A stretch of 64,000 bases of DNA from Bacillus sp. NEB1478 (GTDB lineage: Bacteria > Bacillota > Bacilli > Bacillales > Fictibacillaceae). Below the pieces are notes generated by a model. That model saw nothing but the letters and a program-made list of their open reading frames with translations, was not told where the DNA came from and did no database searches. The position numbers were made by a program, and so were the translations under genes. The stretch's first letter is position 1; every line of letters begins with the position of its first letter. The stretch covers positions 2,480,001-2,544,000 of the forward strand of contig NZ_CP134049.1 of assembly GCF_031582965.1 (NCBI RefSeq), given 5' to 3'. This document shows, piece by piece, positions 51,399 to 60,934 of this stretch.

Positions 51399-53162
51399 TC
51401 ACGCCCCCTGTCCGTTTTTTTGAAAGACTTTTTCTTTATCTTGATATTGAATATCGTAAATGCGCCGATAATGACCATCATCATTTCCGATTAGCTCCTC
51501 ATGTGTTCCTCTCTCCACGATAGAACCTTCTTCAAGAACCAAAATTTCATCAGCATGTTTTACAGATGAAATACGGTGCGCAATGATGAATGTTGTTCTG
51601 CCTTTCATTACTTCTCTGAATGCTTTTTGAATTTTAAATTCAGTTTCCATGTCTACTGCACTTGTTGCATCGTCTAAAATCAGAATGCTTGGATCAATGA
51701 GTATCGCGCGGGCAATTGAGATTCGCTGCTTCTGGCCACCAGAAAGGCCGAGTCCTCTTTCTCCAAGTACTGTCTCATACCCGTCTGGCAGTTCCATAAT
51801 AAAATCATGTGCCTGTGCACGCTTGGCAGCTTCAATAATTTTCTCCATATCTGCATGTGGGTTTCCATAAGAAATATTATCCTTAATAGTAGATGAAAAT
51901 AAGAAAGACTCCTGCAGTACGGTTCCGATATTTTTTCTCAAGGAACGCAAAGCGTATTCTTGAATTGGTTTTCCATCGATAAATATCGTTCCTGATTTTG
52001 GCTTATAAAATCTGGAAATCAGCTGTGTGATCGAAGTTTTACCAGAGCCTGTTGCTCCAATCAAACCTATCGTCTGCCCTTGTTCTGCCGAGAAAGATAC
52101 ATCTTTTAACGCTGTTTTGGTCTCGTTTTTATATTGATGGGTAACGTTTTCAAAAACAACATCGCCATTTAGACGTACATTATTGATCACCCGCTCTTCC
52201 TCGTTCATCTCAAGCGGTTCATCTAAGATCTCTAGCAATCTTTCACCAGATGCCTTCGATTGAGAAAACGTATTCATAACGAAACCTAAGTTCATGATGG
52301 GTCCCATGATATACCAGACAAGACTGAAAAAGGCTACGAGTTCTCCCGCGGTAAGATCTCCCTGGATAACTAAGTATCCACCGTAGGCTAATAGAAGTAC
52401 GACAGATAAGTTGCCGATCAGTTCCATAACCGGAAAATATTTTGCCCAAATATGAGAGGTATACAGAAATTGAGATTTATAGTCTTCATTCGAATGATTG
52501 AATTTACCAATCTCAAAATCTTCTCTCGAAAGTGATTTGACCGTATTGATCCCGCTTATGTTTTCTTGAACTTTCGTGTTAAGATTTGCCATAGATTTTC
52601 GGATACCTCGGAAGGCAGGATGTACTTCTTTATCAAACTTATACACGGCGATTGTTAAGAAGGGGAGCATACAAAGCGTAATGATCGCTAAAGGAATTGA
52701 ATAGTAGAACATAACGGATAAGCTTAATGCGATGATGAGACCAAAGTTGATGAGTTGTGAAAATCCAAATGAAAGAAAGAAACGGAATCCTTCAACATCT
52801 GCGGTTAGCCGTGACATTAAATCGCCCGTTTTTGCATTGTCGTAGTAATTGAACGGCATAAACTGCAATTTCTCGTACAGAGATTCACGAAGCTGGAATA
52901 CAGAACTGATTCCAAACAGATCTCCATAATATTGCGTGCAATATGTAGCTGCTCCTTTTAGAGCCATTAGTACGATAAACCCGATAGCTACATATGGAAC
53001 ATAGTTGTACTCCCCATTAAAAATAATTTCGTCAATGGTAAATTGCAGCACCATTGGATAAACAACCGTAATACATGATACAAAGAGCAACGTTAGAATC
53101 GACCAGTAAAAATATTTTCGATATGGCCAATAAAAGTCTTTTAATCTCCTAAATGTATCCAA
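51399..53162 (-). CDS. ABC exporter half-transporter, subunit A (YfiB/BmrC-like)
   Basis: 587 residues: six membrane helices and an ATPase domain. Walker A is GATGSGKTS, the signature LSGGQKQR is canonical, and Walker B is ILILDDATSAVD, with Asp in place of the catalytic Glu. So its own site is the degenerate half, complementary to subunit B. TTG 53162 has AAGG eight bases upstream; a further-up ATG at 53198 has none. The pair lies in one operon. Confidence 0.92.
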   Translation of the reverse strand: MDTFRRLKDFYWPYRKYFYWSILTLLFVSCITVVYPMVLQFTIDEIIFNGEYNYVPYVAIGFIVLMALKGAATYCTQYYGDLFGISSVFQLRESLYEKLQFMPFNYYDNAKTGDLMSRLTADVEGFRFFLSFGFSQLINFGLIIALSLSVMFYYSIPLAIITLCMLPFLTIAVYKFDKEVHPAFRGIRKSMANLNTKVQENISGINTVKSLSREDFEIGKFNHSNEDYKSQFLYTSHIWAKYFPVMELIGNLSVVLLLAYGGYLVIQGDLTAGELVAFFSLVWYIMGPIMNLGFVMNTFSQSKASGERLLEILDEPLEMNEEERVINNVRLNGDVVFENVTHQYKNETKTALKDVSFSAEQGQTIGLIGATGSGKTSITQLISRFYKPKSGTIFIDGKPIQEYALRSLRKNIGTVLQESFLFSSTIKDNISYGNPHADMEKIIEAAKRAQAHDFIMELPDGYETVLGERGLGLSGGQKQRISIARAILIDPSILILDDATSAVDMETEFKIQKAFREVMKGRTTFIIAHRISSVKHADEILVLEEGSIVERGTHEELIGNDDGHYRRIYDIQYQDKEKVFQKNGQGA

Positions 53163-53431
53163 ACTAAGCACCTTCCCCCTATAGAAATTTAAAGACAATA
53201 TACATCATATAACAGAATAGTTAGAAAAAACTATATATGTGCTCCAATTTCTTTAAATTAATTGAAAAATTTACTTTATTAAGCATTCATGACTTTGAGG
53301 CAATTTCAAAAAATAACAATGAACAATGATATTATGAACCACGTTGAAAATTTATGATTGAATTTTCACATAGAGAAAACTTGATTGATTCTATATGGCT
53401 GTTTCCTTCCACTGTAGTAGCCTCAAAATAC
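53163..53431. other. Intergenic region, no recognised feature
   Basis: The AT-rich gap between the ABC exporter operon and the CopC gene. No gene, riboswitch or clear repeat was seen apart from the likely exporter promoter region. Confidence 0.5.
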
Positions 53432-53471
53432 AAAAAAGAGGAGGTGTTTAGAATACACACTCCTCTTTTTA
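53432..53471 (-). terminator. Terminator after the copC-like gene
   Basis: AAAAAGAGGAGTGT and ACACCTCCTCTTTTTT arms on the minus strand. Confidence 0.88.
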
Positions 53472-53477
53472 TCTTTG

Positions 53478-54014
53478 TTAGCTTCTTTTTCTAAAAACCA
53501 AAAATGATCCAACAGCGATTAATAATACTAATACAATTGTTAACGGCGCAAAGTATTTGGGATTACTCGGTTTATTTTCATGTTTATGAGCTGTCTGTTC
53601 ATCGCCATTTTCTTGCTTGGGCAATTTCGCTTCTGCTTTTTCTTCTGTTTCCTTCTGGGTCGGTCTGTCTACAGAAAAGGTATAATCCCCTTCAATCACA
53701 TGGCTATCGGCACCAATTATTCGATATTCAACTGTGTAAGTGCCATTTTTGAGCGGCTTCGTCATTTTTCCAGTCATCTGATTATCTTCATTGCTAATTT
53801 GAAGTGGAATTTCCTTATTTCCATTTTTAAGTTTCATCGTACTTAATGATTCGATTTTTGTAGAAAAAGTTAAAACCAATACTTCAAGATCCGTCGTAAC
53901 TTTTTCTCCTTCTGATGGCTGAGCAGATTCTAGCTCAGAGTGCGCAAATACGGAAACTGGCAATTGAATTACAAATACAAATAATAAAAGAAAGGATAAT
54001 ACCTTTTTAATCAT
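53478..54014 (-). CDS. CopC-domain protein
   Basis: 178 residues. A signal peptide ends at VFAHSEL, so the mature N-terminus begins with His, the first copper ligand of CopC. The small beta-barrel follows (~25-120), with a later His in GADSHVIEGDYTF. A charged linker and one C-terminal membrane helix anchor it. No CopD domain is fused or nearby. It probably binds Cu(II) outside the membrane. A clear AGGGAG-like site, AACAGGGAG, precedes ATG 54014. Confidence 0.87.
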   Translation of the reverse strand: MIKKVLSFLLLFVFVIQLPVSVFAHSELESAQPSEGEKVTTDLEVLVLTFSTKIESLSTMKLKNGNKEIPLQISNEDNQMTGKMTKPLKNGTYTVEYRIIGADSHVIEGDYTFSVDRPTQKETEEKAEAKLPKQENGDEQTAHKHENKPSNPKYFAPLTIVLVLLIAVGSFLVFRKRS

Positions 54015-54236
54015 TCATCTAACTCCCTGTTAGCAAAATTTTCTTCTCTATCTTATTAAAACAAAAATAACTCACTTTTCACAAGTACACAGTCTTTACA
54101 AATCGTTGACAATTCTAAGCACATACATACATTTTAGCCTATTTTAATTAAAACTGGGCATTTGCCCACTTCGAAAAATGAAAACAGGCATACAATACAG
54201 TGTACTAACAATTGCAGGTTTAAAGGAGGAAAAACA

Positions 54237-54326
54237 ATGGGTTCAAGTCATGGTAATGCTTTTGCATTAATTGTCGTGTTGTTTATTCTTTTGATTATTG
54301 TGGGTGCAGCTTTCGTTTGCTGCTAA
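54237..54326 (+). CDS. YjcZ-family small sporulation protein
   Basis: 29 residues. AAAGGAGG lies eight bases before ATG 54237. The sequence MGSSHGNAFALIVVLFILLI continues to a Cys-Cys end; one membrane helix and the FALIVVLFILLIIVGA pattern mark the YjcZ family of tiny Bacillus proteins. CATACAATA at 54189-54197 resembles a sigma-K -10. A terminator follows. Confidence 0.9.
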   Translation: MGSSHGNAFALIVVLFILLIIVGAAFVCC

Positions 54327-54400
54327 TGAAGTAATGGGTATGCATATAATTAATGCAGCTCATCATCGAACCATGATTGATGAAAGATATCTCCAATCAT

Positions 54401-54430
54401 AAAAAAGCCAGCTTAATTGCTGGCTTTTTT
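54401..54430 (+). terminator. Terminator after the YjcZ-family gene
   Basis: AAAGCCAGC, loop TTAATT, GCTGGCTTT, then T7. Confidence 0.9.
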
Positions 54431-54568
54431 TCATTATTCGACCGGTTATCTTTTATTGTTAATATTCATATCAAGACAGGAAACCCAATCCCTTTGGATT
54501 GCTTTCATTTAAATAAAATTCAGATGATTTCCAGTTGGAAAATCCACAGCCAAAAAAATTTCCTGCAC

Positions 54569-54600
54569 AAAAAAGAAAAACCCAGCATCAATGTGCTGAG
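54569..54600 (-). terminator. Terminator overlapping the PBP stop
   Basis: CTCAGCACATTGATGCTGGG and T5 on the minus strand; the stem starts within the last codons. Confidence 0.75.
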
Positions 54601-56681
54601 TCATCATCTTCTTTTTTGGATTTGTTAGCGTCTGCTGCTATCGTTTCTGCACTGGATCCGTACTCTTTTTTCAGTTCCCAATATGCTTCCAATCCACGCT
54701 GTCCGATGAACTTATTGATGCGTTGGAATCCGTTCATAGGGGTACCTTCAGGAACAACAACCGCAAAAGCAATTTCAGGGTTATCAGATGGCGCATACCC
54801 CACTAATGTTAGATTGTGTTTTTCAATCAATTGTCCCGTTCGCGGGTTTTTGAATATCCTTTGTGCTGTACCTGTTTTTCCCGACGGATTGTGATATTTC
54901 TCTTCGTCATCAAAATACCCTTTTGCCGTTCCGTGCGGTGCATGCATTACTTGCCAGAAGCCTTTCTTAACCCTGTCAATATACTTATCATCAACTTCAA
55001 TTCTATTTAATATTTCAGGTTCAAAACGCTTTATTAGTTTACCCTCATGTTCATCACTTGTACTTGGCTCGCGAATTTCTTTTACTAGCTGCGGTTTTAC
55101 ACGATATCCGCCGTTTGCAATGGTTGATACATATTGAACCATCTGCATCGTCGTATACGTATCAAACTGACCGATCGCCATATCGTACAATGTACCATTT
55201 TCTCCTGGAATCGGTGTTCCCTGATAGCCAGTAGCTTCATTAGGAAAATCAATTCCCGTTTTTACGCCAAGTCCGAATTGATTATACATATATCGGGCTT
55301 TATCATAGGTTTCTGTCCAATGTTCAGGGCCAATCATGCGGTCCATAATATTGAACATATAGACGTTCGAAGACATTTTTAAAGCATCTAAGTCTGTAAT
55401 GGGACCCATGTTTTTCCAGGAAGACTTATTTAATCCCTTTTTTGTAAAGGGTTTATCCACAATAACTTGTCCTGGATAGATGAGGCCTTTTTGCAAGCCC
55501 ATTAATACAGTGGCACCTTTAATTGTTGATCCTATTTCATATGAATTATATAAGGCACCGTATTCATCATTAATAAATTTGCCGTTTTTATATTTTTTCC
55601 CCGCAATTCCCTTTACTTCACCCGTTTTCGGATTCATCATAACGATATAAGCGGATGAAAGAAGTTCGTTCCCTGGCAGTGATTTCGCTTTTAATAACTC
55701 TTCTTCTAAAATACGCTCTAATCGGAATTGCAGTTCCATGTCCAGCGTAAGTACAATATCTTTTCCTCTTTGACCAGGAATGGTTTTTGGTTCACCAATC
55801 GTCTTTCCGTTTTTCGGGTTCGTTAAGTATACGGCTTTTTCTTTTGTTCCTCTTAGAACTTCCTGGTATTGTTCCTCTAAGCCACTGACACCGACCTGAT
55901 CACTTCTGTCATATTCCCTGCTAATGAAATACCCCATACTGTCTTTAGGGATTTGCTTAACAGATCCAAATATTGCTGAATCTCCATATGGATATATCCG
56001 CTCTGAATCCGCCATGATATCGATGCCCGGAAGGTTTGCCAGGTTTTCCGAGATTACAGAGATTTCTTTCTCATTCAACCTTGTTTTAACTCGCTGGGCC
56101 GAATATGCATAACCCGTTTCCATCGCCCTTTTATAAGCAAGAATTTTTATATCCTTATCGGAAAGATTATTAACTTCTTCTTCAGAAATCGTATTTACTA
56201 GCGCTTTATATTGTTCTTTATCGCTACGTTTCTTTTCTTGTTTACTTAATCGTTCTTCCATTAATTCTTTGATGTCATGTTTTGCGATAAAGTAATCTTT
56301 TTTATCCCGCATCGTAATTTTCTTTATTTGTTCTTCAGTAACGCCTAATGTATCTGACAGCCATTTCGCAATTCTCATCGTGTCTTCTGTTTTCGTATCG
56401 ACTGTTTTCGTATACGTTAAGGAAAAGAAAGGTTCGTTTCCTACAATCTCTCGGAAATTGCTATCGAGCAGTTTGCCCCGCGGCGCTTCCTTTTTAGCAA
56501 TAACTTCTTCTACGGCTTCAGACTCAAGTCGTTTTTCTTCTCCATTTACAATCTGCAGAACACCCAGTCGTAAAACAAGAATTGAAAATAGTAAAAAGAC
56601 AAATAAAAACAAGACATTTAAACGAAAGGGTATTTGTGCTTTTTTCTTCTTTTTTTCTGGATCCACTTTCGTTACCATCAT
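54588..56681 (-). CDS. Class B penicillin-binding protein (transpeptidase)
   Basis: 697 residues. A basic tail and one membrane helix (~20-42) are followed by the dimerisation domain (to ~330) and a transpeptidase domain with all three motifs: the active Ser in EIGSTIKGAT, SSN in KMSSNVYMF and KTG in SGKTGTAQR. It cross-links peptidoglycan outside the membrane. Length and order resemble PBP2a/PBPH of B. subtilis, used in side-wall growth. Two candidate ATGs follow AAAGGGG. It is monocistronic. Confidence 0.94.
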   Translation of the reverse strand: MMVTKVDPEKKKKKAQIPFRLNVLFLFVFLLFSILVLRLGVLQIVNGEEKRLESEAVEEVIAKKEAPRGKLLDSNFREIVGNEPFFSLTYTKTVDTKTEDTMRIAKWLSDTLGVTEEQIKKITMRDKKDYFIAKHDIKELMEERLSKQEKKRSDKEQYKALVNTISEEEVNNLSDKDIKILAYKRAMETGYAYSAQRVKTRLNEKEISVISENLANLPGIDIMADSERIYPYGDSAIFGSVKQIPKDSMGYFISREYDRSDQVGVSGLEEQYQEVLRGTKEKAVYLTNPKNGKTIGEPKTIPGQRGKDIVLTLDMELQFRLERILEEELLKAKSLPGNELLSSAYIVMMNPKTGEVKGIAGKKYKNGKFINDEYGALYNSYEIGSTIKGATVLMGLQKGLIYPGQVIVDKPFTKKGLNKSSWKNMGPITDLDALKMSSNVYMFNIMDRMIGPEHWTETYDKARYMYNQFGLGVKTGIDFPNEATGYQGTPIPGENGTLYDMAIGQFDTYTTMQMVQYVSTIANGGYRVKPQLVKEIREPSTSDEHEGKLIKRFEPEILNRIEVDDKYIDRVKKGFWQVMHAPHGTAKGYFDDEEKYHNPSGKTGTAQRIFKNPRTGQLIEKHNLTLVGYAPSDNPEIAFAVVVPEGTPMNGFQRINKFIGQRGLEAYWELKKEYGSSAETIAADANKSKKEDDDSAH

Positions 56682-57017
56682 TTCGCCCCTTTTGGAAATT
56701 TTCCCGTTAATTTTACAATTATATTACAAAAGCATCTATTACTAGATTACTAGATGTTGGACTAAATTCCAACATATTCTTAACATTTTTCACATAAAGT
56801 TTTGATGCTTTATTTTGCTGGAAAATAAGAGCGCCTTAGAGAATAAGCCTGTTAAAAAAAGATCTTTGTGCGTCTTGAACATAGAGTGAACAAAATTAAC
56901 TGAATATCATCTAGTATGCTTGTTTTTTAAACTTTTAGTTAGTAAAAAAAGAATTGCAAACTTTTGTAAAATTTGCTATTTTATAATTCTGCGCAAAAAA
57001 CGAAATAAGGGGGACAT
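56682..57017. other. Intergenic region with promoter of the ABC-2 operon
   Basis: AT-rich gap between divergent genes. TATAAT at 56982-56987 lies ~30 bases before the ABC-2 operon start, without a good -35. No gene or repeat was seen in the remainder. Confidence 0.5.
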
Positions 57018-57797
57018 ATGGTTTATTGGATTCTATTACAAAAAAGTTTTATGCGGAATTTGCAGTATAAGGTAGCTCACCTCATAAATAATGCGGCTAG
57101 TGCGATCTTTGGGTTTGTGTTTATCGCGATCTGGACAGGCGTTTTGCAAGGCAAGGAACAGAACAGTCCATATGGAGTTTTGGACATGACCTACTACATT
57201 GCTGCTGTTCAATGTATCCTCTGGGTTTCAGGTTTTTTAACTGCGGGACTCAATATTCAAAATGGGGTGCGCAACGGCGCCATTTCGTTGGAACTTGTTC
57301 GACCAACTAACTTTTTTCTATATGTTACCTCTCAAGAAGCCGGACGGCTCGTTTATAACTTCTTCTTTCGCTCGGTCCCGATCGGACTCGTATTTGCCAT
57401 AACTGTTGGCTTTTATGTACCGCAGCAAATGCCGACCTATCTTTTCTTATGTTTATCGATCTTTCTTGCTATTATTATCTCAATCAATCTGCACTATCTT
57501 GTCGGTATAAGTGCCTGCTGGACGACCGAAATATCATGGGCTCACTTCGTCAACTTCACTCTTTTAGCAGGGCTGGGCGGGCAGTTTGTTCCCATTGATT
57601 TCCTTCCAGCGCCGCTTTCGGCAATAACCCAATACTTGCCCTTTGCTAGTGCAATCTACTATCCAGTCATGATTTTTCTCGAAAAAACTTCAAGTCATGT
57701 TATTTTTATTCAGTTATTTTGGACGGTGGCTTTAACCCTTTTAAATCTTTGGTTAACGGAAAGAGCACGTCAAAAACTCGAGATTCAAGGAGGTTAA
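57018..57797 (+). CDS. ABC-2 family permease, subunit 1
   Basis: 259 residues and six membrane helices, of the DUF990-like/ABC-2 exporter type: an N-terminal amphipathic helix, then long loops around LVRPTNFFLYV and a C-terminal LWLTERARQKLE. It forms an exporter with the two following genes. Substrate is unknown; relatives export daunorubicin-like or viologen-like compounds. AAGGGGG precedes ATG 57018. Confidence 0.87.
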   Translation: MVYWILLQKSFMRNLQYKVAHLINNAASAIFGFVFIAIWTGVLQGKEQNSPYGVLDMTYYIAAVQCILWVSGFLTAGLNIQNGVRNGAISLELVRPTNFFLYVTSQEAGRLVYNFFFRSVPIGLVFAITVGFYVPQQMPTYLFLCLSIFLAIIISINLHYLVGISACWTTEISWAHFVNFTLLAGLGGQFVPIDFLPAPLSAITQYLPFASAIYYPVMIFLEKTSSHVIFIQLFWTVALTLLNLWLTERARQKLEIQGG

Positions 57798-57800
57798 TAG

Positions 57801-58586
57801 ATGAACCTTTTTATAAAACTCGTATCAGGAAGCATTCGTTCACAGATGCAGTACAAAATAAATTTTCTTGTATCCTCCCTATCATATGGTTTGATCATGG
57901 CAGTTGATTTTATTTTGCTGGCTGCTATTTTGCACCGTTTTGATAATGTGAAAGGCTGGAACTTATACGAGGTAGGTTTACTGTACGGTATTTCTTCTGT
58001 TGCGCTGACCCTTTACAGAGTATTTGGGGTTGAGATCCACAACTTTGAGAAGTACATGGTTGAGGGAGAGTTTGATAGTCTTCTGATTCGACCTGTCTCA
58101 CCACTGTCACTTTTGTTAACAAAAAATCTGGATCTCTCAAGAATCGGAGGAACCGTTCAAGGTGTTTTGATTTTGGCTATCTCCATTATTGGTCTTAATT
58201 TGGAAAATTTTGATATGTTCCTGCTTCTCATTTATTTGCCGATTACAATTATTTCGGGTATCATCATTTGCTTTTCGCTCGGGCTTTTGACTGCTACAAT
58301 CGCTTTTTGGACTCAGCGCATTAAAGACTTCCAAGTTTTTACGCTTTACGCACCTTTTAATGCTGCTAACTATCCGATGAACATTTATCCAAGCTGGCTA
58401 AAGCTCATATTTTTCACTGTGATACCTGTAGGATTCATGAATTACACACCCATTCTTTTTCTTTTAGATAAAGGCGGGAGTATGTGGAATCTAGCATTAC
58501 CACCAGCTGTGGCTCTTATTTTTCTTTTTTTTACATTGCGATTTTGGCAGTTCGGCATTCGGCATTACCATAGTACAGGAAGTTAA
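57801..58586 (+). CDS. ABC-2 family permease, subunit 2
   Basis: 261 residues, six membrane helices, related to the previous subunit (IRPVSPLSLLLTKNLDLSRIG in the cytoplasmic loop). AAGGAGG lies in the three-base gap and the end of the preceding gene, so translation is coupled. The two permeases pair as a heterodimer. Confidence 0.88.
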   Translation: MNLFIKLVSGSIRSQMQYKINFLVSSLSYGLIMAVDFILLAAILHRFDNVKGWNLYEVGLLYGISSVALTLYRVFGVEIHNFEKYMVEGEFDSLLIRPVSPLSLLLTKNLDLSRIGGTVQGVLILAISIIGLNLENFDMFLLLIYLPITIISGIIICFSLGLLTATIAFWTQRIKDFQVFTLYAPFNAANYPMNIYPSWLKLIFFTVIPVGFMNYTPILFLLDKGGSMWNLALPPAVALIFLFFTLRFWQFGIRHYHSTGS

Positions 58587-58598
58587 GGAGGAATCACT

Positions 58599-59564
58599 TT
58601 GATTGTTGCACACCAGTTAAACAAACATTTTAAAATTTATGAAACGAAAAAAGGCATCTTAGGGTCAATGACTTCCCTCTTTTCAGCGAAACATCATGTC
58701 GTAAAAGCCGTTAACGATATTTCCTTTCAAATAGGAGAAGGAGAGTTCGTCGGTTACATAGGACCAAATGGAGCAGGTAAATCGACTACTATTAAAATGC
58801 TATCTGGGATCTTGCACCCTACCTCAGGAAAAATCGAGGTGAGCGGTCTAAGTCCTCAAAAACGAAGAAAAGAGGTGGCAAAAAAGATCGGAATTGTGTT
58901 TGGACAACGGACACAGCTTTGGTGGGATTTGCCTCTCCGAGATTCGTTTGATATTTTAAAAGAAATGTACAAAGTCCCCGATGCCAGGTACAATCAGTTT
59001 CTTAAGCTGTATGATGATATGCTGCAAATCGGAAAATTCATGAATACGCCTGTCCGAAAACTCTCTTTAGGTCAGCGGATGCGAGGAGATTTAGCTGCGG
59101 CTATGATTCATGATCCTGATGTATTGTTCTTGGATGAACCGACGATTGGACTCGATGTCAATGCGAAGACGAGTATCCGTGCATTCTTAAAAGAACTGAA
59201 CACGAACGAAAAGAAAACAATTCTCCTAACCACACACGACATGGATGATATTGAACAGTTATGCAGCCGTGTGATTGTTATTAATCACGGAAAGCTAATA
59301 CTGGATGGTACTTTAAATGATCTAAAGCAAACGATTGGATTGCCGAGTGTGATGGAAGTGCAGTACAGAAGTAAACCGAATAGCATTGAGCCATTAAATG
59401 GCGTTGAGAAAATCAGCTGGGAAAACGAAAAACTGGTTCTTTTATACGACCGGAGTATTCTTTCTTCTCCTGCTCTATTGCAATCTGTTACAAAATGGGG
59501 TGAACCGATCGACATCCAGATGAAAGAGCCAGAAATAGAGGAAGTCATCCGGAAAATCTATTAG
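58599..59564 (+). CDS. ABC-2 exporter ATPase
   Basis: 321 residues. Walker A is GPNGAGKST, the signature LSLGQRMRGDLAAAM, Walker B VLFLDEPTIGLD and the switch His TTHDMDDIE. The C-terminal ~90 residues form the extra domain seen in the DrrA/NodI type. It powers the two permeases just upstream. The start is TTG 58599, with AAGGAGG nine bases upstream. A strong terminator follows. Confidence 0.93.
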   Translation: MIVAHQLNKHFKIYETKKGILGSMTSLFSAKHHVVKAVNDISFQIGEGEFVGYIGPNGAGKSTTIKMLSGILHPTSGKIEVSGLSPQKRRKEVAKKIGIVFGQRTQLWWDLPLRDSFDILKEMYKVPDARYNQFLKLYDDMLQIGKFMNTPVRKLSLGQRMRGDLAAAMIHDPDVLFLDEPTIGLDVNAKTSIRAFLKELNTNEKKTILLTTHDMDDIEQLCSRVIVINHGKLILDGTLNDLKQTIGLPSVMEVQYRSKPNSIEPLNGVEKISWENEKLVLLYDRSILSSPALLQSVTKWGEPIDIQMKEPEIEEVIRKIY

Positions 59565-59565
59565 C

Positions 59566-59603
59566 AAAAAAAACAGTCCAAAGCATATGCTTGGACTGTT
59601 TTT
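59566..59603. terminator. Bidirectional terminator after the ABC-2 operon
   Basis: AACAGTCCAAGC-like arms (ACAGTCCAA/TTGGACTGT) with T runs; also terminates the patatin gene on the minus strand. Confidence 0.9.
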
Positions 59604-59606
59604 CAT

Positions 59607-60470
59607 TTAATTCGTCAGCCAGCTTCTTAATTGATCCAGCTGTTCTGTCGCATCTTTTCTTCCTTGTTCATAGAGCAGTGCAAGTCTTTGAGAATCCCGT
59701 TCTACCCGTTTCACCTTCATTTTTTCCAATGGGCGCAAAACGAACAGATTCCCTTTTTGCTCTTCTTCCTCAATATAATCCAATGTTTCATTGTATTTTA
59801 AGTAACGGCCCTTTAAGCTTTCATCGAGCCCTGTATATTCAGGATAAAAGCGCTTTGTGACCCAAGTTAATTTTGGTTTTTTCTTTCGGTATTCACGGTT
59901 TTGTGTTAACACAACGACCGCTTTTGAAACACCATCTGCTGCTGCTTTACGCACAGGTATCGGATCTGCAATTCCGCCATCCATGACATGTTTGCCTGCT
60001 AATTCAATCATTGGAGCAATAAACGGAATAGAAGCAGAAGCACGCAATACCTTGGATATATCGTTCACATCATAATCATCTCTTGTCAGATAAACAGGTT
60101 TTCCTGTTCTGCAATCTGTGACAACGATAACAAATTTTTCTTGTGACTGATGAAACGCGTGATAATCAAATGGAACAAGCCGGTTTGGTAGTTCATCAAA
60201 AATAAAATCCATACCAAATAGTCCTTTTTTCTTAAACAGCCAGTTTCGATAAGATATATATTCAGGATGCGAACAGTAATCCAAATTTACCGTCCGGTTT
60301 CTCCCATGCTGTCTGGATAAATAGGAAGCTGCATTACAGGCTCCAGCTGAAGCGCCTATTACATAAGGAAAATAAAGTTCATTTTCCATAAATACATCGA
60401 GTACACCCGCAGTATATACGCCTCTCATCCCCCCGCCTTCAAGGATCAATCCGGAGTTTTCCATAAACAT
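59607..60470 (-). CDS. Patatin-like phospholipase
   Basis: 287 residues. The catalytic dyad and oxyanion hole are intact: LEGGGMRGVYTAGVL, GASAGACNAASY with the nucleophilic Ser, and the Asp in VMDGGIADPIPV. Members hydrolyse membrane lipids or lipid-like esters; this cytoplasmic form resembles E. coli YjjU. ATG 60470 follows AGGTGG; two GTG codons just before it lie inside the site. It is monocistronic. Confidence 0.9.
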   Translation of the reverse strand: MFMENSGLILEGGGMRGVYTAGVLDVFMENELYFPYVIGASAGACNAASYLSRQHGRNRTVNLDYCSHPEYISYRNWLFKKKGLFGMDFIFDELPNRLVPFDYHAFHQSQEKFVIVVTDCRTGKPVYLTRDDYDVNDISKVLRASASIPFIAPMIELAGKHVMDGGIADPIPVRKAAADGVSKAVVVLTQNREYRKKKPKLTWVTKRFYPEYTGLDESLKGRYLKYNETLDYIEEEEQKGNLFVLRPLEKMKVKRVERDSQRLALLYEQGRKDATEQLDQLRSWLTN

Positions 60471-60689
60471 TGCCACCACCTATAGTTAACTTACTTTATT
60501 ATTTATGTTCTATAGTATAAAAATTTTGAAATAAAAAATCTAGCAAAGAGTCTTATTAAATGGATGTTTTCGTAATCGATGCTGCTATTTTCTGATTGAT
60601 TTCTGCGCACACGAGCTCGCTTTCCAAGGGGAAATGCTGGATAGCCGAAAATCAGTGAAGGTCTTTTGATGATTTTTTCAAAAATTAAA

Positions 60690-60922
60690 ATCGAATAATT
60701 GGAGTAACGTGGAATTATTGAAATTAACGTGGTTATATCAGCCATTACCGTGGATTTAAATAAAAAGGTTAACTCAAATGATAAGAAAACTGATGGATTT
60801 TAGGATAAGACGACCTGTTTAACGGGTTTATCTTGTTTTTCTAAAAAAATGTCGTCGAAAAAAAAGCATCAAAATAACAAAAAAGCGACTCAAAGAGTTT
60901 CATTTCTCTTTTGAGCCGCATC
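60690..60922 (+). repeat. CGTGGATATAT repeat block with terminator, copy B
   Basis: Units CGTGGAATTATT, CGTGGTTATAT and CGTGGATTTA start about 20-21 bases apart from 60704. About 50 bases later is TTTTAGGATAAGACG, and about 95 bases after that the GACTCAAAGAG hairpin. The same blocks in the same order lie on the minus strand at 8157-7915. A decayed TCGCTTTCC fragment of the other repeat family is at 60601-60635. No gene in 60471-60934. Confidence 0.75.
60881..60922 (-). terminator. Terminator after the SH3b-amidase gene
   Basis: GCGGCTCAAAAGAG and CTCTTTGAGTCGC, then T6 on the minus strand. Confidence 0.88.
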
Positions 60923-60934
60923 CTTCTCGTTCAT

